Positions 11,532-22,747 of a stretch of 64,000 bases of DNA are shown here, piece by piece (position 1 is the first letter of the stretch; every line of letters begins with the position of its first letter). Position numbers and translations under genes: made by a program. This DNA is from Buxus sempervirens. Its lineage: Eukaryota; Streptophyta; Magnoliopsida; Buxales; Buxaceae. The DNA is taken from the NCBI GenBank assembly GCA_947561395.2, contig OX387187.1, positions 34,329,829 through 34,393,828 on the forward strand. The letters are read 5' to 3'. The notes beneath the pieces are model-generated. The model saw only the letters and a list, made by a program, of their open reading frames with translations. It made no database searches and was not told where the DNA came from.

Positions 11532-12216
11532 CCATACAACCCATCTCCTACACTTGAAACAGTGGGTGGGCCTGGGCCATAGCCAAAGCAGCAGGCGGAC
11601 TTCTCCGAAGAGGTTGGGGCTTTCTTCGCCATGACTGAGGGCGATAAGACAGAAGTGGACATGGACCTGCCTTTCATTGATTGGGCGGCAGTAAAAATTC
11701 CAGATGAGGTCATATCTGGACTGGGCCCCGTAGCAGAAAAGGGCAATACCCACCCGATGATGATGGCATCGGATTCTGGGTTTGAGGAGCAGGCTTGCAC
11801 AATTTCCCCTGCTCCCAAAAATTGTGTATTAAACAATTGGGAGGAAACTACCCTTACCTTTGAAGCAGCGTTTGTTTGGCAAACTGACGTGGCTTCCAAA
11901 AAAAAAAACTCCAATAGTGGAATGCCATTTCCCTGAAGGTCCTAATGAGCCTTTGTCTTCAGGGGAATTATGTTTAGAAGGCTCACAAAAAACCCAAAAA
12001 GATTTTTCTATTTTTTATAGAAAATTTAATTTTTTCAAAAAGGTCCAAACCACTTATGAACCATATAAACGAACCGAATTGGACAAGGTTGAATATGACT
12101 TCGACCTTGAGCTCGACTTTGACCTCATGGGGATCGAAGAAGAGACCGAGGTCAAAGAAGAAGACGTTCCAAAAGAAATTGAATATCAATTAGAACATCA
12201 TGAAAAGAGGGTCTAA
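11532..12216 (+). pseudogene. protease-RT spacer
   Basis: Low-conservation linker between protease and RT. It carries on the protease frame to about 11900, where a run of ten A (11899-11908) marks a shift to the RT frame. The second half is very acidic (ELDKVEYDFDLELDFDL, then a Glu/Lys run). A TAA at 12214 interrupts the frame just before RT. No domain recognised. Confidence 0.55.
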
Positions 12217-13460
12217 CCTAATATTGAGGAGACCATTTCAATAAATCTTGGGACCAAAGATGACCCAAAAATAGTGAAAATCGGGGCATGCCTATCTGAT
12301 GTGCAGCGTGGTGAAATGACACGGTTCTTGGCAGATTATAAGGATTTGTTCGCTTGGTCGTATCGGGACATGCCGGGGTTGGACATTGACATAGTGGGGC
12401 ATAAGTTGCCAATTTTGCTAGGGGTTAAGCCAATTAAGCAGAAGCTGAGAAGATTGAAACCTGAATGGACCTTGAAGGTCAAGGACGAAGTGGTCAAACA
12501 ATTTCAAGCAGGATTTTTAGCAGTCTGCACGTACCCCGAGTGGCTCGTAAACATAGTGCTGGTACCAAAGAAGGACAGGAAAGTCAGAATGTGTGTGGAC
12601 TACAGGGATCTGAACAAGGCAAACCCAAAAGATTATTTTCTGCTCCCACACATCGACATCTTGGTAGACAACACTGCTGTACATAGCCTGTTCTCATTTA
12701 TGGACGGCTTCTTAGGGTACAATCAGATCAAGATGGCTAAAGAAGATCAAGAGAAAATAGCGTTCATCACACCTTGGGGCACCTTCCATTATACTGTCAT
12801 ACCATTTGGGCTTAAGAACGTTGGGGCAACCTATCAGCGGGCCATGACAGCACTATTCCATGACATGATCCATAAGGAGATGGAGGTCTATGTGGACGAT
12901 ATGATTGTCAAATCATGCAAATAAGAGGACCACTTGATCAATCTGAAGAAAGTGTTTAATCGACTCAGGAAGTACAGTTTACGGCTTAACCCGGCTAAAT
13001 GCGTCTTTGGGGCCACATCAGGGAAGTTATTGGGGTTCATTATAAGCAGAAAAGGGATTGAAATTGACCCTACTAAAGCAAAGGCAATTATTGAAATGCC
13101 ATCACCCAGAACAGAGAAGGAGGTTCGTGGTTTTTTTGGAAGGATTCAATACATAAGCCGGTTCATAGCACAGCTCATTGCTATCTGTGAACCTATTTTC
13201 AAGCTTCTGAGAAAGGATAACCCGACGGTTTGGAATGATGATTGCCAACAGGCCTTTGACAAAATTAAGAAGTATTTACTGAATCCACCTGTGCTAGTGC
13301 CACCGACTCCAGGAAGACCACTAATTCTGTACTTGTCAGTGTTGGAAACATCGATGGGATGTGTCTTAGGGCAGCATGATGAGACTGGTAGAAAAGAAAG
13401 GGCAATTTACTATCTGAGTAAAAAATTCATAGAATATGAAGCCAAGTACTTACCGTTGTG
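12217..13460 (+). pseudogene. reverse transcriptase and first RNase H
   Basis: Copies element RNA to DNA. RT motifs in order: LVPKKDRKVRMCVDYRDLN (about 12560-12615), FSFMDGFLGYNQIKM, FITPWGTFHYTVIPFGLKN and the catalytic YVDDMIVKS (about 12888-12915). A TAA follows at 12922-12924, right after the catalytic motif and in the same frame as the downstream thumb (LRLNPAKCVFG, GKLLGFIISRKGIE). The first RNase H (about 13290-13450) has LILYLSVLETSMGCVLGQHD, a form without the usual Asp pair, as is normal for Tat elements, where this domain is degenerate. A small deletion near 13455 shifts the frame. Confidence 0.9.
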
Positions 13461-14150
13461 CTCTAGTGTGGGCAACTCAGAGGCTAAGTCATTACTTCCT
13501 TAGTCACTCCACATTATTGATATCCCGGATGGACCCTTTGAAGTATTTGTTTGAGAAACCGGCACTAACTGGCAGAACAACAAAGTGGCAGTTGTTACTT
13601 TCCGAGTTTGACCTCACATATATCACTCAGAAGGCGATTAAGGGTCAAGCCATTGTTGATCACCTGGCTGCGCATCCTTTGCTAGAATACCAACAGTTGA
13701 AGACTAACTTTCCCGATGAGGCAATTTTGTTTACTGAGGAAGAGGAAAGTGAAAGCTCTTGGCAGAAGTTCTTCAATGGGGCCGCCAACATGAATGGAAA
13801 TGGAATATGGGCAGTCTTGGTCAAACCAGATGGTTCACACATCCCAATCGCAATGAAGCTGAGATTCCAGTGCACCAATAATATTGTAGAGTATGAAGCA
13901 TGCATAATTGGGTTGCAAGCCGCCATGGACCATGAAGTGGAGGAACTTGACGTATACGGAGATTCGAGTCTTATCATCTTCCAAACGACTGGTGAATGGA
14001 AAACCAAGGATCACAAACTGATCCCCTATCACGAGTATTTGGAAGAAATAAGCACAAATTTTACTCGAATTCCCTTCAACTATATGCCAAGGGCCAAGAA
14101 TCAGTTCGCGGATGCTCTAGCAACGTTGGCTTCAATGCTCAACACGCCAG
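13461..14150 (+). pseudogene. second (archaeal-type) RNase H
   Basis: Continues pol after a frameshift. WQLLLSEFDLTY precedes an archaeal-type RNase H from about 13755. Its motifs are KFFNGAANMNG, NNIVEYEACI, VYGDSSLIIFQ and RAKNQFADALATLAS. The first catalytic Asp (the D of the FDGA phrase in active relatives) is Asn here, while the Glu and the second Asp remain. This extra domain defines the Tat lineage. Loss of the first Asp would be expected to abolish activity. Confidence 0.85.
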
Positions 14151-15490
14151 AAGGGGTAGACATCAAACCACTGGAAATTGAGGTCAGAGATGAGCCGGTT
14201 TATTGTCTCGTTCTAGAGGGAGCACCTGAAGAGGAAACACCGTGGTTTCAAGATATCAAAAATTTCTTGAATGATCGAAGTTTGCCAGAAAATGCCAATT
14301 CTAATGAGAAAAGGACAATACAGAGATTAGCTGGTCAATTCCTACTAAGTGGGGGACATTTGTACAAGAGATCACATAATGACATTCTGCTCAAATGTGT
14401 TGTTAAGGTTGAGTCAGAAAGGTTGATTGAGACTGTACATAAAGGAGTTTGTAGACCCCATATGAACGGACACATGCTTGCAAAGAAGATTCTGAGGTTG
14501 GGATACTATTGGACAACGATGGAGCACGATTGCTGTATATATGTCAAGAGGTGTCATCAATGTCAGATATATGCGGATAATAAGCATGCACCCCCAAGTG
14601 AGCCGCATAACATGACCTCACCATGACCCTTCTCTATGTGGGGCATAGATGTCATTGGCATGATTTCCCCTAAGGTGTCGAATGGGCATAGATTTATCCT
14701 GGTGGCAATCGACTATTTCACCAAGTGGGTAGAGGCGGCCTTATATGCAAATATTACAAGCAACCATGTTATTAAATTTTTGAAGCACAATATTATTTGT
14801 TGCTATGGACTGCCAAGTGCCATAGTATCAGACAATGCTTCAAATATTAAAAGCAAGGACATGAAGAAGATATGTGAGCAGTTTCAGATCACCCACCACA
14901 AGTCAGCTCCATACAGGCCAAAGATGAATGGGGTAATAGAAGCAGCAAACAAAAACATAAAGAAAATCATTCAGAAAATGGTAGTGAGTTACAAGGATTG
15001 GTATGAAATGCTACCACTTGCTCTACATGCCTACAGAACCTCAATCTGGACTTCAACTGGGGCAACCCTGTATTCCCTAGTCTATGGGATGGAAGCAGTT
15101 TGGCCAGTGGAAGTAGAAATCCCATCACTTAGAGTGCTCATGGAAGCTAAATTAGAAGAAGCTGAATGGATACAGTCAAGACATGATCAACTCAATCTGA
15201 TAGAAGAAAAGCGTTTGAAGGTGCTTTGTCATGGCCAATTGTACTAGAAGAGAATGGCCCGAGCCTACAATAAGAAGGTGAAGCCCAGAACTTTCCAGGA
15301 ATGGAATTTGGTTCTAAAGAAAATTCTACCATTTTTGGAAGACCATCATGGTAAATTCAAGCCAAATTAGGAAGGGCCTTTTGTTGTCAAGAAGGTCCTG
15401 TCAGGGGGTGCATCATCTTAACAGAAATGGATGGGACAGATTTTCCTGAGCCAATTAACTCTGATGCAGTAAGAAGGTATTTTCCTTGAT
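14151..15490 (+). pseudogene. integrase, decayed
   Basis: Integrase inserts the cDNA into the chromosome. The zinc-binding part has the two His (TVHKGVCRPHMNGHM) and two Cys (RCHQCQIY) at about 14435-14570. A TGA at 14624 then interrupts the frame. The core holds all three acidic residues: D in WGIDVIG, D in IVSDNASNI (about 14828) and E in NGVIEAANKN (about 14940). Stops follow at 15245 (QLY then KRMARAY), about 15367 and further on, so the C-terminal domain is broken. No chromodomain is seen, as expected for Tat. Confidence 0.88.
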
Positions 15491-16525
15491 TGAATATTAC
15501 TAGGAAATGATCCGAGGCCATATTTCTTTATTTCCCTCAAATTTTAATCCCTAGTCTAGCCAAGTCGAGTCGGTTCATTTCTTTGTTAAACCTAAACCGG
15601 ACTTATAGTCTTATACTAGGGCAAAACAAATTGGGGCAAGGCCAATTGGGGCAAGGCCAATTGGGGCAAAAATAAAAATAAAAAAAGGAAAAAGAGCGAA
15701 AAATCAAAGAAAAATGGCAAATGAAAGCCAAGTGTGAAAAGAAATGAAAATGATACATTTTGGGGAAATGGGGCAAAATTCATCATGTCTGTAAGTCCGG
15801 TCGACCTATCTCCACATTTGAAAATTTTTGAGCCTTTAAATACCTTTTCTTTCATAAACCGAGCCTAGCCTTTGTTTCGTCCTATTTCTAAGCCCTCGGC
15901 GATCTTAATTTGTTCATTCAAATTTCAGAGTAAGATTGGTGATGAAGGAATGCAGAAGCCGGCCCTAGTGAAAACCGTAACTGGCACTAGGGGGCAATAT
16001 TGGCAAGAAGAAAAGAAAAAAAGAAAAGAAAATGAAATGAAAAAAAATAAAAGGTTGAGTTGATCATGTGATCCAAGCTTGAAGAGAAATCAGCACGAGT
16101 ACTGAAACAGAGCAGATTGGGAATAACGGGGTCGAAAATGGAGGAAAACCCATTTGGGGATGATTCTAAAAGTCCTAATATAGATAGATTTGATCCCTTC
16201 TTATTCTTTGGATTACCCTTTTTCATTATTTAACCTATTTTTAATTCTTTTAATTATGGGTGATTAAGTATATGGACCAAATTTCAAAAAAATATATATA
16301 TATATATAAAATTAATAAAAAGAAAAAATATACTTTGGCCAGTGATGAGAAATCAAATACTTTTCATAAAACCTTTGTTTTTACAAGCATCTGAGCATTC
16401 TGAGGCCAATAATATAAAAACTTATTTTTGAAGAAAATCCTTTGTCTTTCCACTATTGGAGGTTGCTTTGATACAAAGGTATGAAAAAAAAAAGAAAAAA
16501 AAAACCAAATGTGCAAGAAAGAAGG
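15491..16525. other. post-pol spacer
   Basis: Non-coding stretch between the end of pol and the end of the antisense DUF7745-like gene. It contains three copies of the short phrase TTGGGGCAAGGCCAA (about 15629-15670), A/G-rich runs and a short AT repeat near 16295. It probably holds the shared 3' ends of the convergent sense and antisense transcripts. Confidence 0.6.
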
Positions 16526-18183
16526 CTAGGCTCTGTCCCTTAGTCGCTCCTCAAGCTCCCGAATCCGAGCTGCCTGAGCTGCGATAACCCCAGAAGCCCC
16601 CTCTGCAGCGGGATCACTCAAGAAGGAAATGACCTCATCTGAAAGAGTCTGTTTAATCCTCATGCCTCTAAGGTTGGCTAAAGCATCCTGGTGCTTCTGC
16701 CGTAGCACTCGGACTTCAAAGCGGCGAGCCTGCCTCTGCTCCTCAAGTTGCTTTTCCATAGCAAGACGGCGGGACCCCTGCTCTTTAGGTTGCCTCTCCA
16801 AATCAAGGCCTCGTATCCTAAGTTCTTGGGCCTCTCGTACCCATATTTGCTGAAGTCGCTTGTGAGAGGCTCTCTCAGTCTCCAGGAGGTCCTCATAAGT
16901 GGGATCCAAAACTGCAATAGGATCCTCAGGTACTGGGGCCTGAATCTGAATCTACTCCTTGATCCAAAAGAGGTAGTCCTTCACATGGGACTCTGAGAAG
17001 ACTGGACTCCGCATGAAACGAATATAGGACCACTCCCTCGTCAACCAAGCATTCAGCTTCATGGTGGTTGGTGAAAGTGGCCCCAGATGATCCTCGTATC
17101 CACTTGGGATTATAATCCCCTGGATCGCTCTGAACTGCCTAAGAACCCGCAAGGGGAGATAAAGCATAGCACGACTCAAGCCAGCCAGAACCAAAAAGTT
17201 CCTGTCTCTGAAACTGATCACTGTCTCCGCATTGGGTTGATAAGTGCCAGGCCACCTCACTTGATCGTCCTGAAAGTAGCCAAAAAAGCAAACCAACCCT
17301 ATCTGCCTCCTAGCCGGTTGCTCATCAAGATTGGAACCTTCAAGCTTGGAAAGAAGTGTCGATTGATCTCCTCAATTTGACTCAAGTGGTCAAGTAACCA
17401 GAGCTGCAGAAGAGGAGTGATATTTCAATGTATTGTGAAAAAAAAAACGAAAAGAAAAGAGAGAGGAATTTTACCTGCAGGATAGGGGCACATGACAGGA
17501 AGCACTTTCTTCTTCCTGTAATAACAATTTGTCAAAGCCTGGTACATCCCTGCCAAAATCATAGGGGCCAATCTCTCCCGCTCCCTAACCTGGCATATAA
17601 CTGGGATAAGGGCCAAGTCGACTTCATCATCATCCCACAGAAAACGTAGTTGGTTGACCACTATTAGGGTCAGGGCATTGAACCTATCTTCCTTATTTTC
17701 CCCCTTCAAGAGCCTCTCAATCAAAAAAGACTTGGATAAAGTCAAAAGGGTGTCAGAATCCCCCAAATCCTTTTTCCCTATGCCCAGAAAAGTAGAAGCC
17801 TCTTTCTTATAGCTAGGCTTAGGGGATGGGGTCACTACCTTCTCTGCAAACCTCAAGCTCAGGATGGTTTCAACCTCCTCAATGGTTGGAGTCATCTCAT
17901 TGTCTCCAAAACGAAAAAGGTTCAACTCAGAAACCCAATGCCCAACCATGGCATCAATAATTTCCCACTTGAACGGGATGGAAGGGATGAGCAAGGTGTG
18001 GCCTAGATGAATAGAATCCCACCTAATCTCTTCATCAATGGTCATAGAGTTGACCCACCTAGTGTAGAAGGAATCTACAGGGTTGTACTTAGTGAGATTA
18101 GGGGGTTTTGCTCTAAAATGTTGTTTTGCAGGGGAGACTACGTGGACAGACAATATTGGGGCAGAAGATGATCCAAAATCCAT
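16526..18183 (-). pseudogene. antisense DUF7745-like (plant-mobile-domain-related) gene
   Basis: Runs against the retrotransposon. Exon 1 (18183-17475) starts with Met 108 nt below a TATA box; an in-frame Met at 18288 lies only 3 nt from the TATA box and is unlikely. Residues after the start include WVNSMTIDEEIRWDSI, FRFGDNEMTPTIEEVETIL and LLKGENKEDRFNALTLIV. These resemble the PTVEEY region of DUF7745 proteins, a group related to the plant mobile domain. A donor CAG/GTAAAA lies at 17474 and an acceptor CTGCAG at 17404; the phase does not fit exactly, so an indel is likely. The second part (17296-16526) has LPLRVLRQF and a long charged coiled coil ending IRELEERLRDRA. A frameshift lies near 17300 and a TAG near 16952. 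The function of such genes in retrotransposons is unknown. Confidence 0.7.
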
Positions 18184-18290
18184 TGGAGATGATGGGAGCG
18201 TGCTAAGAATCAATGGGAGGAGGAAAAAGGAGAAAAAGGGGTTTTCTAAACTCAAAAACTCGTCAAAATGACTCAAATCCCGAGGCAATT

Positions 18291-18500
18291 GATTTTATAG
18301 TATGTTTTAATGTATCCGACATATCAGGTCGGATACAAAAGGCTTTATTCTTATCTGACGAGAAATGTCAGATACAAAAGAAACTGTTTGTATCCGACAT
18401 ATCATGTTGGATACAAAAAGAGTTTAATGTATTCGATCTAATATATCGGATACATAGAAAAAAGGCAACAAAAAAAAAAACAGAGAGAAAAGGGAGAAAA
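18291..18500 (-). promoter_or_regulatory. promoter module of the antisense DUF7745-like gene
   Basis: Read on the minus strand: a purine/A-rich stretch (18500-18457 on the + strand), four dyads (about 18427-18455, 18388-18416, 18351-18376, 18309-18337) of the TATCCGAC...GTCGGATA type, then a TATA box CTATAAAATC (18291-18300). The first ATG of the gene is 108 nt further. The order matches the module at 22748-22952 and points to a common origin of the two promoters. Confidence 0.7.
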
Positions 18501-18666
18501 ATCCGAATTTTTTACCTGTTTCACCTGTGTAGAAGTTGTAATTGCATAAAAATAAGAAGGAAAAGAGGGCAAGACAAGAGAGAATGAATAAAAAAGTTTT
18601 TTTCATATATAAGCAAGTCTCTTTGTACAAAGGATGATGTAAATACATAAAAATCCTAATCTAATG

Positions 18667-21472
18667 CTACTGTGCAGGATCATCCCCGCGTCCTCGGCCA
18701 CGTCCTCCTCTGCGGCCTCTACCTTGAGATGGTCGATGACTAAAGACATGGGAAATGATACGCGCGGTAGCATGGCGAGGCATCTGACCCACAATGGACT
18801 GAATCTGATACTCCAAGCAGTAGTCCGAAATGTCCAGAGGCGGGTCAGGAGCAGAATCTGGTGAGGAAGCCTCAGGCTCAGTAGGAACAGGCTCAACTGG
18901 ACCCTCATCCACAGCGGTCTCCACTCCCGCAGCTCCAGAAGGCCCGGCAGTAGTAGAAGAAGGGCCAGGAACATAAATATCTGGGTCAATGGGAATAAAG
19001 TCAGAAATTGAAGCGTCAAAATAAACCAAAGAGGGGAAATTAAAGAAAACTTACCAGGGATGTTTGTAGCAGGAACTGGGGGATCCGGCTCAATCAGGTC
19101 AGCAGCAGGGATGTCCTCTGGCTCAAGAACCATCACTGGAGATGAAGGACCCACAGGATCCGTAGGAACAACGGGCACAGGATGAACAACCAGATCAGCA
19201 GCTAGGGTGTCATCAGGATTAGCAGCCCGAACCGGAGATGGGCCCGGAATAGGAAGGTCCGGCCCAACTGAGATGTCATAATCTGGAACTGGATCCTGCA
19301 AAAGTCAAACAGTTCATATCAGGGCAGCAGAGAAATATGGAAATAAAAGAGATGAAGAAGTGGAAAACTATATACCTGTCTGGCCCGAAGCTCAGCAACC
19401 AAAGTCTCCAGCTCCCTAATCCGGGCATCTCGCTGGGCCACGACAGCATCATGCTCAGCAATCAGATCATTGATGGCGGCCCGCTGACTCTGGAACCGAT
19501 CCCGAAGAGCATTCAACTCCTCTACCTGCCAATGAGAAAGGGATTAGAGTCACAAGTACAGAATTGAGGGAAGTGAGATAAAAAATGAGGAAAATGAAAC
19601 TTACAGTGTCATCATGGACCCGGATGTAAATCCCACCAATTTCTATCACCCTGGCACGAGTGGGTCGATCCATCAGGCACCCAATGAACACCCTTATGAT
19701 CCACTCATCGTAATCCATAGCTACTGCAAGCCCCTCCGCATCCTGATACTAATCGAACTGGCCAATGTCAAAACCAGGCAGGAGTGTGTCGGGACCGACT
19801 GGAGGAGGGGGAACTGGGATATGAAGTACGCCTGTGTGCTGATAGTACAGGCACTCTCCTAAGTACATCATCCTACCAAGCCTCCCAAGGAAGCACTGGT
19901 AGGGCTGGCGTCGGAGATCTCGGTCAAAAGCATCCTGTACTATCATCTCACGGGCCACCCCCAATATCCACATCATCGAAGCGTGCCAGGAGGAGCTACA
20001 AAGAAGAAAAAGATGGTCAGATACAAGCAAGGTACAGGAAAAGAAATAAAAGAGAAAGGGGTGAAGAATTTACATCAGATCGTCAGGCACGGTCCAAGTG
20101 AACCCCCAGCAGTACGGGCTGACTCCTATCTGCAACTTGGACCTGGGCCGACCACCGTAAGGCAACAGGGAACTCCGCAACACCAGGCACGGGGGACGGG
20201 CGGAAGTAGGTCATGTAAGTATACATGAATACTTGGAAAAAGAGAAGTCAATCAAGGATAAAGAAGATAAAGCCTAGGGAATAAGACAAGGCAGATGAGT
20301 TCAGTACCTGCAGGATTTGCCAGAAGAACCGGCAACTAACTATATCACCCCTCGAAGCAGCCAAGCCTCGAACTACTCGGCATAATCCGGCCAAGATAGT
20401 CCCATATATAAGCCGACCCCATGCTAACTGTCGGGTCTGGTGGAGATCTCTCAAAGCATCCAAAAAGAGAGGACTAACACTGGTTGTGTCCTCCTAGGAG
20501 AAGCAACTCCCAAGCATCAGCAAGAACACATGCCTGAAGATGGGAGCAAAAGCTGCATCCTCCCCAACAATGGTCGCATGTCTCCCCTCAAAATGTCGGG
20601 TAAGGCTCTCTTGCAGCCAGCTGATGGAGATACGACCGCTCCGCCCATCCCAGGCAGCGTTAGGCAAGTCCTGGTATCCCTAGAGAAGGCCGATGTCTAC
20701 CGCTGAAGGTCGATCCAACACCGATAGTCCGCCCCATTAGAGGAATGCCGGTGATCATCACAAAATCGGAGGGACGAATCCCCAGCTCCACGTCCGGCAG
20801 ATGAAAGGATTGAGTCTCTGGAAAATACCGCTCCATCATGGCAAAGATAAGGGGACGGTTGGCTCGGAACGAAGGGATACGAAGAAAGTAGTCAAGATGG
20901 CACCGACCAAACTCATGCCTGAGTGCCGGGGAAAGCGTCAGAACCAACTCACTGAATCTCCCCCAACTGCCTCGCAGATAGGAAGGAGGATACGGAAGAG
21001 GAACATCGGCCCGGATGCACATGGAGGGGTGGCTATCCAAACCACTAAGGAGCTCTGTATCATGGACAGACGCTCTCAGCTCCGTAGAGATCCCTAGGCG
21101 GAAAGCTAAAGCAACACCCTCCTGACCTGAAGCACCGACCCGGCCTCAGCCCCTCTCTCTGACTCGGCCTCGGCCCATCTCACCAACTCTACCTCCGCCT
21201 CTCTCTTGGCCTCTGCCCCGACCTCGAGCAGGAGCAACAACGGGCTAAAATTCAAAAGAAAAATGTGAAGGTCTGTGTAGAAAGAGAATAGAAGGAGGGA
21301 AAAGAAGAATTTGAATCCCTACCTCGGCAAAACCCTCTCCAGAACTATCTTTGGAATCACCCAGTGGATCAGAAAGGGTGGCACTCTGATCGGAATCAAT
21401 CCAAGCTCGGGAGGAAGAGGGCTGATCAGCTGGATCAACCTCCTCTCGCACACGAGAGTGACTCCTAGCCAT
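18667..21472 (-). pseudogene. antisense plant-mobile-domain-like gene, seven coding exons
   Basis: Runs against the retrotransposon. Coding exons by GT-AG borders: 21472-21323, 21244-20308, 20231-20074, 19995-19605, 19525-19376, 19295-19055, 18980-18667. Borders around exons 4 to 7 fit in phase (codons split across introns give Ile at the exon 3/4 and Asp at the exon 6/7 joins). Exon 2 has an Arg/Gly-rich start and a PMD-like part (FAMMERYFPETQSFHLP, then FVMITGIPLMGRT; later WGRLIYGTILAGLCR). Exon 5 is a 50-residue coiled coil (RIRELETLVAELRARQ). Exons 6-7 are Pro/Glu-rich and end in an RGG-like tail (GRGRRGGRGRGRG). Breaks: TGA at 21146, a frameshift near 20730, TAG near 20690 and TAG at 19749. 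PMD genes occur both as host genes and as extra genes of transposons; the function is unknown. Confidence 0.78.
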
Positions 21473-22376
21473 CTACACAGGGAAGTGTTTTATGAATTTC
21501 AGTTCAAATTTATCAGAAATTTTACCTTGCTTTTGGTCTAGGTTTCAGTTCACATTCATTAGGAATCTTACATGATTTCTTTCAAAGTTATCATGAATTA
21601 TGTCTTGAAGGAATTTTATCTTACTCTTGTTCTCTATTTCAGTTCAAAACTCTTTGGCGAGTGAAGGATTCAAGTCAAAGCACGGTTCAAGTCAAAAGGC
21701 ATAGCTGGATTCAGGAATCATCAAAAACTACCGAGATGCCCAAAATGCACAAAATAACAATACAAAACAGCAAAGGCAGTGCAATGGGGTCATCAAAATT
21801 CAGTCAAACCAAATGCTTGCAGGCAAGAGATATCACCAGTGAACAACAGATAGCACGGTATTGGGAAATGATCAGTGGAAGCTTCCCTTCACCATGGCAA
21901 TTCAGTGTGAGCTATATCAGAAGCATACTAACTAAAAAGCAGGCAAGCAGCAATTTAAGTTGGAAATCATCACCAACAGACAATCTTAAGGAATGGCAAA
22001 ATTTGGCAAGGCAGATTTGGGAAGTCAAAGCAGAAAAAAAAAAAAAAAAAACATAGCAACAACAGCATCACCGTATAATATGTGAGGAAGTGAAAACAAA
22101 TTGAGGCATAGAGTGCATTTGAAAATTTTCACCATCGGCAATCCAGTTCGAAGTGAGCAGAAGCATTGGAGAAAGACAAATAAGAATCATGCAATTTGGT
22201 GCTGTCAAGGCATCACCAAAGCCATAGGCCGCATGTGATCAATATGCAATCAACATTGATGGAGTTGGCACGGCAAAATGTGTCTAAGGTATTCAGGATT
22301 TAACACAACAAGAAAAAAAAGATGTATGCTCGCAGGAATTTAGCACAGCTAAGAGAAGAAAATTTTTTCCACTCAC
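21473..22376 (-). other. 5' leader intron of the antisense PMD-like gene
   Basis: Donor GTGAGT at 22376 (after GGATTG) and acceptor TGTGTAG at 21473, directly before the ATG. The older element keeps the same borders on the + strand: GGATTG/GTGAGC near 26688 and CTTGTAG directly before ATG at 27528. Preservation in two copies whose intervening sequence has diverged supports a real intron of about 0.9 kb. Confidence 0.65.
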
Positions 22377-22730
22377 CAATCCTGTTTGCTCAGCGAGAAC
22401 AGTGGGGAAATGGGCGACCAGTTGCAAATATCAAATCCAATCAATAAGGAACAAGGAACATAACCTAAAAATTGGATGAACTAACCAGCGTATGGGCAAT
22501 AGCGTCGAGTTGTGGTGGAGAAAAACTGGAAAAACCAAGCTAGGGCTCGGCCACTGCCGTGGATGGGCGTTCACCAGAAAATCGCCGGAGTTAAGGGCGG
22601 TCGTCGGTGTCAATAGGAGTCACTGGAATCCGGAGAAGTTGCCGGAGAAGAACGGAATCAAATGCTGTGGTCGGAGAAGGAGAGATGTGTCTGGGGTTTG
22701 CAATCAGAGAAGAAGAAAAGAAGAGGAAGA
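22377..22730 (-). other. non-coding first exon of the antisense PMD-like gene
   Basis: Lies between the TATA box at 22748-22757 and the leader intron. It is rich in GGAG/CCGG-type runs. The older copy has the same stretch on the + strand, split by the insertion (about 2250-2490 and 26570-26687). No long open frame is credible here. Confidence 0.5.
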
Positions 22731-22747
22731 GTTGTGGTTGCGCGCGA

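Noticed and set aside
13996-14181. Small extra frames within the pol region on either strand
   Set aside because: Shadows of the RNase H and integrase coding sequence.
18184-18288. Start of the DUF7745-like gene at 18288
   Set aside because: Only 3 nt below the TATA box, so it would not be in the transcript; the next in-frame Met (18183) is 108 nt below.
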